Origin: Neostapfia colusana
Taxonomy: Eukaryota; Streptophyta; Magnoliopsida; Poales; Poaceae
Assembly: GCA_030760725.1 (NCBI GenBank)
Contig: JASWHV010000012.1
Span: 38,657,652 to 38,721,651 of the forward strand
Direction of reading: 5' to 3'
DNA: 64,000 nt
How positions within the stretch are numbered: position 1 is the stretch's first letter; the number at the start of each line of letters is the position of its first letter. Position numbers and translations under genes: made by a program. This document shows positions 44,667-59,341 of the stretch, in pieces. The notes below the pieces were generated by a model. The model did no database searches, was not told the DNA's origin, and saw only the letters and a program-made list of their open reading frames with translations.

Positions 44667-47600
44667 TCCCCGATGTCGAAGTGGAGAGGTCGACGTCTTT
44701 TGTCTTCATAGCTCTTCTGCCGAGATTGGGCAGCCTTTAAGTTGGCTTGAATCACTCGCACTCGTTCCTCGGCTTCATTCATAAAATCAATCCCGTAGAC
44801 CACTCTCTCGCTGGACTCACACCAATTCAGTGGTGTGCGGCACTTCCGGGCATAAAGAGCTTCATACGGGGACATCTTGATGATGGATTAATAACCATTA
44901 TTATACAAGAATTCTGCTAACAGTAGATGGTCATCCCAATTCTTCCCATGATTGATGACACATGCCCGTAGCATATCCTCCTGAATCTGATTTACTTTTT
45001 CCGATTGACCATCGATTTGCGGATGGTACGCTGAACTCCGAATTAACTTGGTTCCCAGTGAAGCATGTAGTTGCTCCCAAAATCTGGATACGAATAACGC
45101 ACCTCGGTCAGAGATGATGGTGCGGGGAACCCCGTGTAAACACATGATTCTTGAGATAAACAGCTCCGCATACTTCTTTGCCAATATTTAGTATGAACTG
45201 GAATGAAATGAGCTGTCTTGGTCAAACGATCGACGATTACCCAAATAGAATCATGCTTGTTGCCGGTTGTGGGTAATCCGACGATGAAGTCCATACTTAT
45301 GTCTTCCCACTTCCACGCTGGAACCTTCAGCGGTTGAAGTGGTCTGGCTTTCCTCATATGGTCGGCTTTAACCCGCCGACACGTATCACACTCGGATACA
45401 TATTTCACAATTTCTCTTTTCATCCGTGTCTACCAGAACTTAGATTTCAAGTCCTGTTACATCTTATTGCTTCCCAGATGAATGGAGTACTTGAATAAAT
45501 GAGTTTCATCCAATATCTTCCTCCACAATCTCATATTCTCGGGTACCACTATGCGGTTGTTCAACCATAGATTACCCTCTTCATCCTTGCGGAACATCTT
45601 CAACTCACCGTTGTCAACTCTTCTCCGGATATGAGATATACCTTTGTCTCTCTTCTGAACCTCTACAATCTCATCTCGGATTGTAGGAATAAGAGCAAGA
45701 TTGAACAGCGATCTGTAGGGAACTAAGCGCAGGCTTGGTTCTCGTTCCTCATGTGCAGCCATAGCTAAATGGTGAATGTGGGCCTTCCGACTAAGTGCGT
45801 CGGCAACCACATTCGCTTTGCCTGGATGGTAATGAGTTTCAAGTTCATAATCCTTGATCAATTCGAGCCATCTTTGCTGCCTCATATTCAGTCCTTTCTA
45901 TATGAAGATGTACTTCAAGCTTTTGTGGTCAGTGTAGAGATGTACTAGATTGCCTAGTAAATAATGTCTCCACATTTTCAATGCAAGGACCAGTGCAGCT
46001 AGTTAATGGTCGTGCATCAAGTAATTCTGCTCATGACCCCTGAATTGTCGGGATCCATACGCGACCGCGCGTCCTTCTTGCATCAACACACAACCCAAAC
46101 CAATGCTGGATGCATCACAATAAACATCAAAAGACTTCGTTGTGTCCGTCTGGGCCAAAACTGGAGCTGTAGTGAGATACTTCACTAAAGTTTGAAAAGC
46201 TTGTTCACATGAATAGCTCCAATCATATTTGGTGCTTTTCTACAACAGCTCCATCATAGATTTAACGACTTTGGAGAAGTTTGGAATGAATCTCTGGTAA
46301 TAACCTGCTAAACCTAGGAAACTCCTCACTTCATGAACAGATCTTGGAGATTTCCAATTCAGCACTTGCTCAATTTTACTTGGGTCCACAGCGATGCCTT
46401 CGCTGAAATAATATGCCCAAGAAACGGAACTTTGCTGATCCAAAACTCACATTTACTGAACTTTGCATAAAGCTTGTGATCTCTCAAGCGTTGGAGTACA
46501 ATACGCAAATGTTCAACGTGTTCTTCTTCTGACTTTGAATAGACCAACATGTCATCGTTGAAAACCACGACAAATTTGTCTAACTCTGGCATGAACACAG
46601 AGTTCATGAGATACATAAAATGAGCCAGAGCATTGGTCAACCCAAAAGACATGACAAGATATTCATAAAGTTCATATCTTGTCAAGAACGTCGTCTTAGG
46701 TACATCTTCCGCTTGGATTTTTATCTGGTGATACCTGGACCGAAGATCTATCTTGGAGAATACCTTAGCACCCACTAGTTGATCTAACAAAATATCAATG
46801 TGCGGTAGTGGATACTTATTCTTGATAGTGACAGCATTCAATAGACGGTAATCTACACATAATCTCAAAGCTTCGTCCTTCTTCTTCATGAAGAGTGCGG
46901 ACCAGCCCCAAGGTGATGAACTTGGGTGTATAAAACCTTTGTTCATGAGGTCATTCAGCTGCTCCTTCAATTCTGCTAGCTCCTTTGGTGCCATTTTATA
47001 TGGTCACTGAGAAATAGGTGTGGTCCCCGGTGCTAGTTCCATCTTGAACTCTACATCACGTTTGGGCGGCATGCCCGGCAAGTCGTCGGGAAACACATAT
47101 GGATGTTCACATACTACTGTAATATCCTCAAGCTTAGGAGCTTCAATCTGATGCACTGCTGCAACTCGTTGATGGATCCACAAGATTCAATGTGTTGCAA
47201 CTGTGTATTGGGGAATTTAGTTGGACAGTCGGAGAGCTGATGTCAAAAATAGCTCCATAATGTGTCAACCATGACATCCCCAAGATAATATCAATAATTT
47301 GGCCTTTGAGTATGATAAGGCTCGCAGGATAGATGTTTCCACCCAACCACAAAGGTGCCCGAGAGACCATCTCATCAGTTGATATCTTGCCTCTGGGTGA
47401 GCTGATATGAAACGGATGCTTGACTGTGCTAAGTGGAAGATGATTCTTCAGCACATAGTCTCTACTAATAAAATTGTGGGTGGCTCCGGAATCAAACAAC
47501 ACGAAAGCGGGCTGTTCATGTAAAGTGAACATGCCCGCTATAACTGTTTCGCCTTCTGCAATGTCCTCAATAGCTGTGTAGTTAACCCTGCCAGCTTTTA

Positions 47601-48652
47601 AAAGACTCTTCTTTGAAGGTTCATGATGCTGACCTGAGCATTGATGAGACGAAACACGAGTGTGGTTCTGCTCAGCTCCACGACGATCTCGTGCTACAGA
47701 AATCCTCAGCTCTCTACTAACACGAGGTGGAGATAATTCGTGCATAGCTGGTTGCGGTAGGGTTGCATAAACAACTTCTGATAGCTGATGTTGAGGTGGA
47801 GGCTCATAAGTAACTACATCTGTGGTTGTGAGAGTTGCACCATAGACTGAGTTTCTTGCCTGACTGGCGAGTAATACAGCACTCGATAGTTTGGAGGAAC
47901 CTCGATATCGCTGTCCGGCGGTATACTCCTCTCCAGCTCCGCTTCACAATGGAGATGCATGTATTCTTTAATAATAGTGACATTTACCAACTCATTGTAA
48001 ATACCATTATTGAACATGGTCACTTGTTCCTTAAGTTCGACATTCAAACCTCAGAAGAAATACTCACACTTCAACGCTTCCGAGTCTACCATATGAGTGG
48101 TGGATTGCATCAAGTCTTCAACTCTTTGAAGTACTCGTATGCACTCCTTTCCCCTTGCTTTAACTCTACAAAGTCTTGATACTTTGTTCGAAGAATTGCC
48201 GAACAAATGTGACGTGCCCGGAAAACATCCCGGAATTCATCCCACGTCACGCAATGACCTTCAGGAAGAGTTGCGATATACTCCGCCCACCAAGCTCCAA
48301 CAGCCCCGTGGAGTTGTTAAGCGGCAAATAAAGTTTTCTGATATTTATCGCACTCAAGCATATCAAACTTGGCTTTAATACATTGGAGCCAATGAGTCGA
48401 CTCCAATGGTTCTTTTGCTTCTGAGAAAACCGATGGTTGTCTTGCTAGAAAATCCAGATAAGTGCTTCGCGGGGGATTACGCTGCAATGTCTCTTGTCAT
48501 ATGCTTTGTTGCACCAACAAATCGAGAGACTCAGCCATCTTTCCCAAAATTTCCGCCAATCCAGATTATGATGTCGGCACTTGTAGCTGTGGCGAATTAT
48601 CTCCGCAATGACTTGACTCACCAACCTCACTACTGGAATGAGTGTGTTCCAT
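44667..48652 (-). pseudogene. gag-pol of minus-strand Ty3/gypsy element E, heavily decayed
   Basis: The likely start is ATG 48652-48650, one base after TGCAG (48658-48654). In order downwards: gag in several frames (48650-47800), a region with no recognisable zinc knuckle, protease DSGATHNFIS near 47490, reverse transcriptase (46994-46240) with FNDD in place of FIDD, RNase H with YCDAS (about 46120) and ADALSR (about 45800), and integrase with CDTC (about 45385), SDRGALF (about 45105) and HPQIDGQSE. The frame is broken many times. The C-terminal end is missing because copia element H inserted at 44666. It is related to C but a different subfamily. Confidence 0.85.
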
Positions 48653-49574
48653 ACTGCAAGAGTGAGCACTTTACGGTTAAAATTCAAAGTTTCAAGTCAG
48701 CTTGAATTCAAAAACATTAACCATAAAAGCATCACATAAACATTGCAGCAATACACAAGCTAACCAGGGTTTCGACAATTCTGAAATATATCAACTGTCC
48801 AAACCCTTAATTCGAACAGTAGGAGAAAACTGAAAAATAACTCAAGCACATGTTATGGAACTTAGAGAAGTCTAAAACATCCCTGTCCACAACAAATCTC
48901 AAGCTAAATGGCAATAAGCAATACTCTGTTCAGAATAACCAATTGGTCTTAATCCTAGAATTTGGATATGAAAATGGCAATTTCATGTCAAGTTAAATAT
49001 CAAAGTTATAGTTAACTTCAATATATTTCCAACGAGTATTTATTTGCCTTCATATCAGTTCTGGATCAAAAGTTATGATATTTCAAAGTTAACAGAAATC
49101 TGGAACAATTTTGACAGCACCTCCTTTGAAAGTGACTGTTTTGTCCGCAAGATTTCTTACAATTATCCTCCAAATCTGGAGAAACATTGAACTACAATGT
49201 CATAGCACATCTCCTAAACTTTCCAACGGTGTGTTTCATGAACCTTCAAAATTTTTCTTCCAGAAAGTTATGGTCGAAATACAGAAATTTACATAGAGCA
49301 TTTTGTGTCTGCCCTGTTTTTGGACAGTTCACACTCATCTGAGAATTTCATCCATTTGGGGGGTGATTTTGATTTGGAGTTCTACAGAAATGTTGTAGAA
49401 GACTTCAAAACCTTTCCAGAAATGTATCACATACATCCGTTGGTTCAACTAAACAAAAGTTATGTCCTGTTTAAATTCAGCAAAAATTCTGCCCAAAAAC
49501 AGGGGAGGTTATTCCCAAGTCTTTTTTAATGAATCTATACTCCCAATTGACTCTTAGTTCAATATAGGAGTTCA
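48653..49574 (-). other. 5' leader of element E, cut by element B
   Basis: Noncoding leader, AT-rich. The last ~235 bp nearly match 1-235 of the window. It stops at GTTCA (49570-49574), where B begins. The rest would lie beyond B to the right of the window. Confidence 0.75.
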
Positions 49575-52500
49575 TGTAAAAGCCCAAGAAAAGGGACATG
49601 CAAAAACTTTTTATCACCACACAACACCACAGTTTTGTTGTGGATAGATTGTGAAATATTGTGAAGAGCAAGTAACCTCCATCAAAAGAGTGATTAGAGG
49701 GGAAAGCCTTCATTTTCACAAAGTGGGATTTGGACACATGAACATGAGAGATTGACCTCACCCTAGAACTTTGAAAGTCTTGGAAAGGTTCAGTCCAAGT
49801 TTCATGAAAAATCCAACACTTTTGAGGAACTTTTGGGGGTATTTGAAAAAGAGGCCAATTTGAATGTAAATTCAAATTGCAGCAACTTTCATCACTAAAA
49901 TTCAAAAAGTAGCTTCATATACAAACTCAGCACATTTTTATGAGTTAGCCCACCAATTTTCATCCCTATTGGAGTTCATCTTGAAGGGAGCTAAATTTGC
50001 AATAATTCAAAACTGAATTTGAATTTCAGTTTAAACATGAAGCAAATTTAACCCAACAAAGTTAAATTCGAGAACTCAAATTCAAACCAATACTTGAGGG
50101 CTAAGTCTCCCATTCAATGTTCAGTAGCTGGGATATTTACAAAAGAAAGAGTGAGAAAGAATTAGAGGGGAGAAGAGGGCCCACTGGTCAGCCACCCTGG
50201 GGAGCAAACCGACTCGGGCACGCGGTCGAACACCCTGCGGCCAACAGCGCACGGGGTCGACCCCGTCCCAACGCGGCCACCGCGCCACCTCCTGCTCGGG
50301 GGGATGAGGGCGCCGGCTACAAAACACACGATCGCACCCTGGTCGGCGTGAATTCGCTCCCCATTCTCTCGGTTCCACCCGCCTACATCCGAAGCAGCAC
50401 ACCCGGAGTCGCCACCCTCTGATCGCCGGCGCCCGGACAGCACAGGCTTCCTCGTGCCCGACGCTCAACACAAGAAACGACCGCCACAAGGTGCTGGTTC
50501 TGCTTGTCCTTACCGTTCGGCATTTCATGCACCGTCGGGGGAGAATTTCTTCGGGGAACGCTTCGGTGTTCTTAAGGCCGAGCTCCACCAAATCCCAAAA
50601 TTCACGGGTGTTGGCTTATCACCGGGCGTACCGAGCTAAACACACGATCTACACCCGGCCACGACCACCTAGGATCGAAAACCAGCAAGAATCATGGGCT
50701 AGGGTTGCGGTTATCCAAGTTTTTCGAGCAACAGCCGATATCCGGCCTAGGTCGCCGATGAGGTCATAGTTGCAGCTGTTTTCACGGGGATCGGTGCCCA
50801 CATCGATGATCAGCAGGTGTCAGCGGAGCTCCCCGAGCAAACCGCATCGAAAAAGATGCAGGGGATGCTGAGTTTGACGTCGCCGATGAGCTCCCGGCCG
50901 CTGTTGCCGTCGGGAGCCATGTTCCGGCCGTTGTCAAGCTCCGGTGAGGGCACCAGTGTGTTCTCCGAGTCGAGCTAGGCACAGGCGGCAAGAATCAGGG
51001 AGCTCCGAGGGCCGAAACCCCTCTCCGGCGAGAGCTCCGGCGAGCTCAGCGGCGGGGAGCCGCGGGAGCGTGAGGTGGAAGAAGCCTTGCGGGCCCCGCG
51101 TGTCAGTCGCTGCTGGGGGTGCTCGGGATTTGCTGCAGCACTGGGATTCCGTGTGGCTGCGCGGGTGATTCTGCGGGCTCCGGTGTGGGTTAGCTGAGGA
51201 GCTGACACGTAGCCGGGGGACCCCACCCGCAGAGTTTAAATTTTATTCGAATTTCCAGTTTTAGTTGAAACTTCAAATGAATAGAACTTTGGCTAGAAAA
51301 CTCGAAATTCGATGAACCAAATTTTGCTGAACTCAGAATTTTGAGTACTTTCCAGCAATACCAAATTCAGCTCATGAAAGTGAATAGTTTTCCAGAATTA
51401 AATCCCTAAAATTTAAAATATCGGGAATTTTATCTGGAGAACTACTTTATGAAAAATTCTGAAATTTGGCTGAGAGATTCATAAGAAAATCCCTGAATCC
51501 CAGTAAAATTTTCAGACTCATACAAGTTTATTTAGTTACCCTAATGGGGTGATTAAGAGAACTGCCCTGAGAAAATAGAAAAATGTACAAAAACATTTTT
51601 CAGATTTTCTCAAATCTTAATTAGGGCATAACTTTCTGTAGAATTCTTTAAACGACATGAAACCAACTACATTAGAACCATCCTAAATTCTAGTTTCCAA
51701 AAAGTAAGGGTTGGAGCCATGAACACCCCTGGAATTAGTTAGAGGCTCAAATATTGACCAAACGGGCTTTTATTTGTACAAGGTTCAAATGAACTTTGTT
51801 TCAAATGAAACTTGGTCAAGACTCTGGTTAGGACCCTACCAAGCCACAATAAAGATTTCAGAGCCAAAGGGGAGGGCTAGCTAGAGTTATTAGTAATTAA
51901 GTATTCACGTTCACACATTACATTTAAATTGACAAGTAGTATTTCATTAACGTGTAGTCACTGAAGAAGAGACTCCGGAAGTGCTAGACTTCATTCTTCC
52001 GGACGAAGACCTAACCCCTGACCAGCAGCAACAAGGCAAGCCCCGGTTTGCATTAACCTTTTTATAAGTTCTTACTTTGTTTACATGTGTCATATGAAGT
52101 ATGTATGTGCATTAGGTATAGGATGAATGAAACCCCACTTGCATAACCAAAGGTTCCTAAAAGAGTGAGGGTAGTGTCAAGGACCTCGAGTAGACAGGCT
52201 ATGCTTAATGATTCATAGGACTTCGGTACAAGTCGAGTAGTTGGAATCTACTCGCGAGATAGGCTTGGGACACACGGGTTCGGTTGAGTGATGTGAGATC
52301 ACTTTAGTAATGAAAATGAGACTAGGCAGGGGCTAGGGCGTAGCAAGAGGAAGTCTTGTGTGTGCATCCATGCCCGTGTCGATTGAGGACCGATCCGTGT
52401 GCGGCCCTGCTGAACAAGTATTGAACGTACCAAAGGCATATCGGATATATGGGCCCCGATAAACCGATGTAGCCTAAACCTCCGGGCGTCGAGGCATAGC

Positions 52501-53399
52501 ACACCGATTTATAGGTGTAGGTTGAGGGCAGCAAGGTGGAAATCTGCCAATGGGCATAGAGAGATGCTCCGTGTGGGGAACCTCCTGCTCATTTCGGTGC
52601 GACCGGTTCGACGTTTGGGCTGTTGGGTGAAAGGTTGTCCCATACGACATCGAGTGAGCGTGCTGTGCAGCTCCACAGGTGGGAGTACGTGACGTGCTCT
52701 TTGGGTTTCCCTGCAGGTGTATATCGAGTCGATTCGCCGTCCCTCGCGGTGACGAGTACCGCTTATTCACTGCATCGTAACGTAGACTAATGAATGAAAT
52801 GTTATGATTCCATATTGCTGTTATGATATAACTGTATTGCTACATGTGTGCCACCAAATATTGCTCACTAAATTTCAGCTTCATGAACCGTTAACTTGTT
52901 GCTAAAAGATGAACTAAGGATGACTTGTAGGCGTGTCCATTTGCTGCAACATTGCTATCCTATGTCATGGTACACCTCATGTAGAGTTTCATGCTTAGGT
53001 GAGTCGGTTAAGCCTTGCTGAGCCTTCGTGCTCACGGTTGCTGCTTAAGTGTTTTTCAGGTGAGGAGCCACCCACGAGTCCACCGGCGAGGATTACCCTC
53101 CGTCGGGGACCACGGCTGAGTGGGAGTCGTACACGCCGCGCTGAGCTGAGGAGTGCAGCTAGTGTGGGTTGCCCTAGGGCTGGGCAACCACTTTTGCTAG
53201 ATAGGCGGGTGTGAGTTGTATAAAAGAAACTTCCGCTGTGTAATAAAAGACCGTAGTTTGTAACTGAGAAGTGTACTATTTTGTACATTCAGTTTGTTTT
53301 CCCATGTAATATAATGTGTTCTTATGACGTGCTGTCGGGTGTCGCATCGCGCGGCACCACCCTCTGCGATCCTGGATGAGCGGATTCCGGTCCGCCACA
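49575..53399 (+). repeat. 5' LTR of element B (about 3.8 kb)
   Basis: Begins TGTAAAAGCCC and ends TCCGCCACA, followed by the PBS. The GC-rich block (about 50190-51240) differs in detail from that of A, though the two ends and the 3' third align closely. ORFs in that block are not conserved. Confidence 0.87.
51958..53144 (+). other. LTR exon-like cassette in B 5' LTR, second segment frameshifted
   Basis: The first segment, 51958-52035 (78 nt), is open with PEVLDF and CAAG|GCAAGC. The second starts at 53060 after TTTTTCAG, but a 13-bp loss after GAGCCACCCAC shifts the frame before the aligned TGA at 53142-53144. The stem-loop is intact at 53167-53189. Confidence 0.4.
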
Positions 53400-53402
53400 G
53401 CC

Positions 53403-53414
53403 TGGTATCAGAGC
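53403..53414 (+). other. Primer-binding site of element B
   Basis: TGGTATCAGAGC, 3 nt after the LTR end. Confidence 0.88.
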
Positions 53415-54262
53415 TGCAGTGGGGATAGCACAGTATCTAAGGACTACCTTATGGGAAAACTTAGGTTACGGTGAGGATTCGGTAGTTGCCAAGTAAGGAC
53501 TATATTAGCATAGTTACTTAAAGTGGCAAAGACTAACTTATGTGTTATAATTCTGAATTTTAATTATGTAACGACGCACCTACGCTCTGGTAAGTATGGT
53601 AAGGAACGCCACCGAAAGCGGTTCAATTTCGGTTAGCTCTCCCTGACGAGGAACGTGGTTCAGGGATAGAGTCTCACAGCTTGGTGTGAGACGTCAATAT
53701 GAACCTCTTGGACTCTTCATTTCCCTGAGTTCATATGGAACGCTGATCCCTAGCGTGCCTTAGGCAAGTAAGTGGAGACCCCATCGCGTTGTCAGTAACG
53801 CGAGAGTGTGTTCGTCTGGAAATAGCCCAGGAGGACATACGCAGCGCTTGCCATCGGCGTGCCCTGCAGGGCAGTAGGTGGTATCCGTTGGGTTGATAAC
53901 ATTCCCAACCGTGACGACCCGTTCATGACATACTCGGGTTCTCCGTCATGTGGTGTTGAAACACGATTACGTACCTTGAGACGTGACCTAACTCAAGGAC
54001 GGTCGTATGACAATGATACGGGCGTTTGTATTTAATTTCAAATATGATTCTGCCTGAAATGAAACCCAACCATTGAGTGCACAATTATTGTGTGGTCTTC
54101 TGCAGGTACTAACCACTTATGTATCCGTGTAGAAAACGTGTGCGAGAGACCGTTTAGTGCCACACTTGAGACGTATATACCGGTATGATCCGGTTAGGGT
54201 TTTCTTTTGTGAGGAACGTAGTACCGAGATACTGTAGGCATATGCATGAAATTAATGATAAC

Positions 54263-57200
54263 TGTAAAATCCCAAGAAAAGGGACTAGCAAAACTTTTCT
54301 TCACCTCGCAACACCGCAGTTTTCGTTGTGGATATCTTAGGAAATATTGTGAAGAGCAAGTAACCTTCATCAAAAGAGTGATTAGAGGGGAAAGTCTTCC
54401 TTTTCACAAAGTGGGATTTGGACATAGGAACATGAGAGGTTGAGATCACCCCTAGAACTTAAAAAGTCTTGGGAAGGTTCAGTCCAAGTTTCATAGAAAT
54501 CCATCACTTTTTGAGGCACTTTTTGGGTTATTTGAAAAAAGAGGCCAATTTGAATGTAAATTCAAATTGCAGCAACTTTCATCACCCAAATTCAAAAGTT
54601 AGCTTCATATTCTTATTCAGCACATTTTTGTGAGCTCACACACCAATTTTCACTCCATTTGGAGTTGATCTTGACATGAGCTAAGTGGGACGAATTCAAA
54701 CTTTATTTGAATTCAAAACTAAACTTGTGCTGAAATTCACCCAAGCCGAACCCAATTTGAATTATATTCAATTCAAATGGCTCAGGGGTGAATAATTTGA
54801 ATCACCAGGGGTATTATGGGGCTCACTGTTTACAACAGTGATTAGGAGTAAATTCCAGAGGTTAAAACCCCGGGTGGGACCCACGTGTCATAGAGGGGAG
54901 AAGGAGAAACTTGCACCCAAAGTCAGAGTCTCGGTGGGAAATTCCGCCGAACAGCTGTCGGCTATGCCACCGAGCAGCTACCGGCGCCACCAGCTGCTTC
55001 CCTCTCCGCGCGCTGGTGCCCAGGGCGGCTGGCTCGCGCCCCCACGCGACCGGCACCGCCTCAGCCAAGCGGGAGTCGGCCGGCTTTATCTTCTCGCGGG
55101 CAAACCCGAGCAGCGACATTGTTTCTCGCCGCAGCTCTCTGCTCAATCGGGAAAACCAGCAAAACCATCTCCTCCTTCGTCCCTGAGCTGCTAGACAGCC
55201 GCCTGAGCTCGCACTCCACCTCTCCAACACCAGAAACCTCGAGCTCCGACCTCCTTTGCCCGAGAGCGATCGCCACAGCGGCGACTCAACCTCAGCCGAG
55301 AGTCAGGCGCCCGTGGGCAGCGTTCCACAGGCGTCTTCACGGTCCAGCGAGAGAGGCAACAGGAGCGCGCGACCACCGTGCTGCTCTCCTCCATGTTTGG
55401 AAGCCAACCGTGAAGAATCTGCAGAGAATTTCCAGTTTTTGCTCCGGCAACCGTAAACTGAGCTTCCGGTACGGTTTCTTTAAATTCTCGCTCTATGATC
55501 TTTCGGAGGTCATCAAATCTTGCACATAGACGCTCGACTAGCCGGCGATCAAGTTCTTTTCTGCATCCGTAGCGTGAAACTGTCTAGGAGTGACGAAATT
55601 CAAGCTCGATCGAGGGCGGTCATGGCGGGCACGATCGGTCACACGGTGCCGACCGACTTGCCGCCATCCCTAAACCCTTTTGACACCTTGTCGAGCGTCC
55701 TAGAAGTACACTGATGCGGTAGGGCAGTTTGTTCGAGGTGTTGGCGGGTTTAGAAACCACGGTCGACGGTGTCGAACCTCAACCGAGGCCGCGACACGTC
55801 GCCGAGCTACTTCCGGTCATCCCCAGACCGACCTGTCACCACCGACGTGTTCCTCGACGTCGACAACCCCCTGGCGGTGATTTTCAGACCATGGGAGGTC
55901 CGGCAGCGGCGAGCCGGCGAGCCCCGAGTCTGCTCCGGCGAGGTCGGCAGCGCGGGCGCGAGAGAACGGAGGGAGGAAGACGAAGCCGGCTGGCCCACGT
56001 GTCAGCGGCTGAAGAATTTAAATCGGGATCGGGTGAGGCCAGGGATCGGCTGTGCTGGCGCGCGAATACCCTGTGAGCTCCGGTGTGCCGGACACCTCCG
56101 CGCTCGACACGTGTGGTATCTCCGGTGTGCCGGACACCTCCGCGCTCGACACGTGTCCCCGCAGGCCCCGAGAGTTTAAACTTTTCCCCCAATTTTCAGG
56201 ATTCTTCCAAACTTCAAATCCTTGTAACTTTGGCTAGAAAGCTCCAAATCAAGTGAACCAAATTTGGTTGGATTTAGCTCTCTGAGAACTTTCCAGCAAT
56301 ACCAAATTCAGCTCATGAAAGTGAATAGTTTTCCAGAATTAAATCCCTAAAGTTTAAATTGTTGGGAATTTTATCTGGAGAACTACTTTATGAAAAATTC
56401 TGAAATTTGGCTGAAAGGTTCATTGGAGAATCCCTGAATCCCAGTAAAATTTTCAGACTCATCCGAGTTCATTTAGTTACCCTAATTAGGTGATTAAGTG
56501 GACTGCCCAGAGAAAATAGAAAAATGTACAGAAACATTTTTCAGATTTTCTCCAATCTTAATTAGGACATAACTTTCTGTAGGATTCTTCAAATGACATG
56601 AAACCAATTCCATTAGAACCATATTAAAGTCTAGATTCCAGAAAGTGAGGGTGGGAGCCATGAAAACCCCTGGAATTATTCAGAGGCTCAAATATTGACC
56701 AAATGGGCTTTTATTTGTACAAGGTTCTAATGAACTTTGTTTCAAATGAAACTTGGTCAAGACTCTGGTTAGGACCCTACCAAGCCACAATAAAAATTTC
56801 AGAGCCACAGGGGAGGGCTAACTAGAGTTATTAGTAAATAAGTATTCAAGTTTACACTTTGCATTTAAATTTACATATAGTATTGTATTCAACGTGTAGC
56901 CATTGAAGAAGAGATTCCGGAAGTGCTGGACTTCCTCCTTCCGGAAGAGGAACTAACCCCTGACCAGCAGCAACAAGGCAAGCCCCGGTTTGCATTAACC
57001 TTTTTATAAGTCTTACTTTGTTTACATGGGTCATATGAAGTATGTATGTGCATTAGGTATAGGATGAATGAAACCCCACTTGCATAACCAAATGTTCCTA
57101 AAAGAGTGAGGGTAGTGTCAAGGACCTCGAGTAAACAGGCTACGCTTAATGATTCATAGGACTTCGGTACAAGTCGAGTAGTTGGAATCTACTCGCGAGA

Positions 57201-58358
57201 TAGGCTGGGGACACACGGGTTCGGTTGAGTGATGTGAGATCACTTTAGTAATGAAAAATGAGACTAGGCAGGGGCTAGGGCGCAGCAAGAGAGAGTCTTG
57301 TGTGTGCGGCCCTGCCCGTGTCGATTGAGGACCGATCCGTGTGCGGCCCTGCTGAACAAGTATTGAACGTACCGAAGGCATATCGGATATATGGGCCCCG
57401 ATAAACTGATGTAGCCTAAACCTCCGGGCGTCGAGGCATAGCACACCGATTTATAGGTGTAGGTTGAGGGCAGCAAGGTGGAAATCTGCCAACGGGCATA
57501 GAGAGATGCTCCGTGTGGGGAACCTCCTGCTCGTTTCGGTGCGACCGGTTCGACGTTTGGGCTGTTGGGTGAAAGGTTGTCCCGTACGACATCGAGTGAG
57601 CGTGCTGTGCAGCTCCACGGGTGGGCGTACATGACGTGCTCTTTGGGTTTCCCTGCAGGTGTATATCGAGTCGATTCGCCGTCCCTCGCGGTGACGAGTA
57701 CCGCTTGTTCACTGCGTCGTAACGTAGACTAATGAATGAAATGTTATGATTCAATATTGCTGCTATGATATAATTGTATTGCTACATGTGTGCCACCAAA
57801 TATTGCTTACTAAATTTCAGCTTCATGAACTGTTAACTTGTTGCTAAAAGATGAATTAAGGATGAACTTGTAGGCGTGTCCTTTTGCTGCAACATTACTA
57901 TCCTATGTCCATTGTACCCCTCATGTAGAGTTTCATGCTTAGGTGAGTCGGTTAAGCCTTGCTGAGCCTTCGTGCTCACGGTTGCTGCTTAAGTGTTTTT
58001 CAGGTGAGGAGCCACCCACGGACTCGGAGTACGAGTCCACCGGCGAGGGTTACCCTCCGTCGGGGACCACGGCTGAGTGGGAGCCGTACACGCCGCGCTG
58101 AGCTGAGACGTGCAGCTAGTGTGGGTTGCCCTAGGGCTGGGCAACCGACTTTTGCTAGAGAGGCGGGCGTGAGTTGTACAATAGAAACTTCCGCTGTGTA
58201 ATAAACACTCTAGTTTGTAACTGAGAAATGTACTACTTTGTACATTCGGTTTGTTTTCCCTTGTAATATAATGTGTTCTTACGACGTGTGCTGTCGGGTG
58301 TCGCATCGCGCGGCACCACCCTCTGCGATCCTGGATGAGCGGATTCCGGACCGCCACA
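54263..58358 (+). mobile_element. Solo LTR of the A/B family in the leader of B (about 4.1 kb)
   Basis: Begins TGTAAAATCCC, ends CCGCCACA, and is flanked by ATAAC (54258-54262 and 58359-58363). It is followed by leader sequence rather than a PBS, so it is a solo LTR. A short direct duplication containing TCCGGTGTGCCGGACACC lies at about 56080-56150. Confidence 0.9.
56900..58101 (+). other. LTR exon-like cassette in the solo LTR, intact
   Basis: First segment 56900-56977 (78 nt), core PEVLDF, donor CAAG|GCAAGC. Second from 58004 after GTTTTTCAG, open to AEWEPYTPR and TGA at 58099-58101, phase 1 throughout. The stem-loop is at 58124-58146. As a solo LTR it could express this only from its own promoter. 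Confidence 0.45.
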
Positions 58359-59341
58359 ATAACAAGGAATTAAAATCTATATGTTTAACATTTAGGACCC
58401 TGGTTGGGTATAAGAATGGGATAGTGGGGCAGTATAGCCAAAAGTATGAAAAGCAGAGTGCTCTGTTTTGGGCAGCAAGGTTGCCGAACTTCAACAGAGC
58501 ACAACTCACAGGTCTTTTAGCCGAGAGAGGTGTGCTATATAGTTCTGGAAAGGTATTGATGTACTCTACAACTTTGTTGTAGACTTCCAGAGCTGAAACT
58601 CACCTTAAGATGGCTGAAATCCCAGATGAATGTAAACTGTCCAGAACCAGGATAGAGTTAACCACTCTCTAGACTGTTCTGTTTTTCAAACATAACTCCC
58701 AGTAGAAAAATTTAAAATTTTCATATAATACATCCTTAGAAAGAGTAGAAGATGTGTGACATCTTTGCAATTCAAAGTCTCTGAAGTTTCAGCACAGATT
58801 TCAGTAGAAATTAGAATGGAAACAGCAACTTCCAAAGGAGGTGCTGTTAAAATTCTTCCAGAAATTCTGCTGACTTTGAATTAGCATACCTTTTTAACAA
58901 AAGCTGATCTGGGGGAAAATGAATACTCGTTGGAAAGATACTGAAGTTAACTTTAACTTTGGTTTGCAACTTGAGTCATGAAAATGGCCAGAGCCAGATC
59001 AAAACATGGAATAGGTAGCAACTTGTCATTCTGACAGAGAATGACAGTTGAACTCATTGGAGAGGGTGTTGTACCCTAAGGGTGGTATACGTGATGACAA
59101 AGCGATAGTGATATCTCGTAGTGACCAAACCTAGTTATGGTGAGCTTCCAAAGTGGAGGTTCATCAAGTTGGATGTAACTAGCTTGTGTTTGGTCTGGTA
59201 ATGGTGTAGCTTGTGCAAAGTTATTACATTATCTACATACGAGATGTGTCGCATGTTTTATTGTCATTATGGTTTACGCCTATTGTATTTGACTGCATGC
59301 AATATGTTGCGGGACTGATGTTTATTGTCATATGGTTGCAG

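Larger units (their letters stand above)
53400..59341 (+). other. 5' leader of element B, split by a solo LTR
   Basis: 53400-54262 and 58359-59341 together match the A leader. The stems GTCTCACA/TGTGAGAC (53671-53692) and CCTTGAG/CTCAAGG (about 53974-53998) are kept. TTGCAG at 59336-59341 abuts the gag ATG. No gene is seen. Confidence 0.78.
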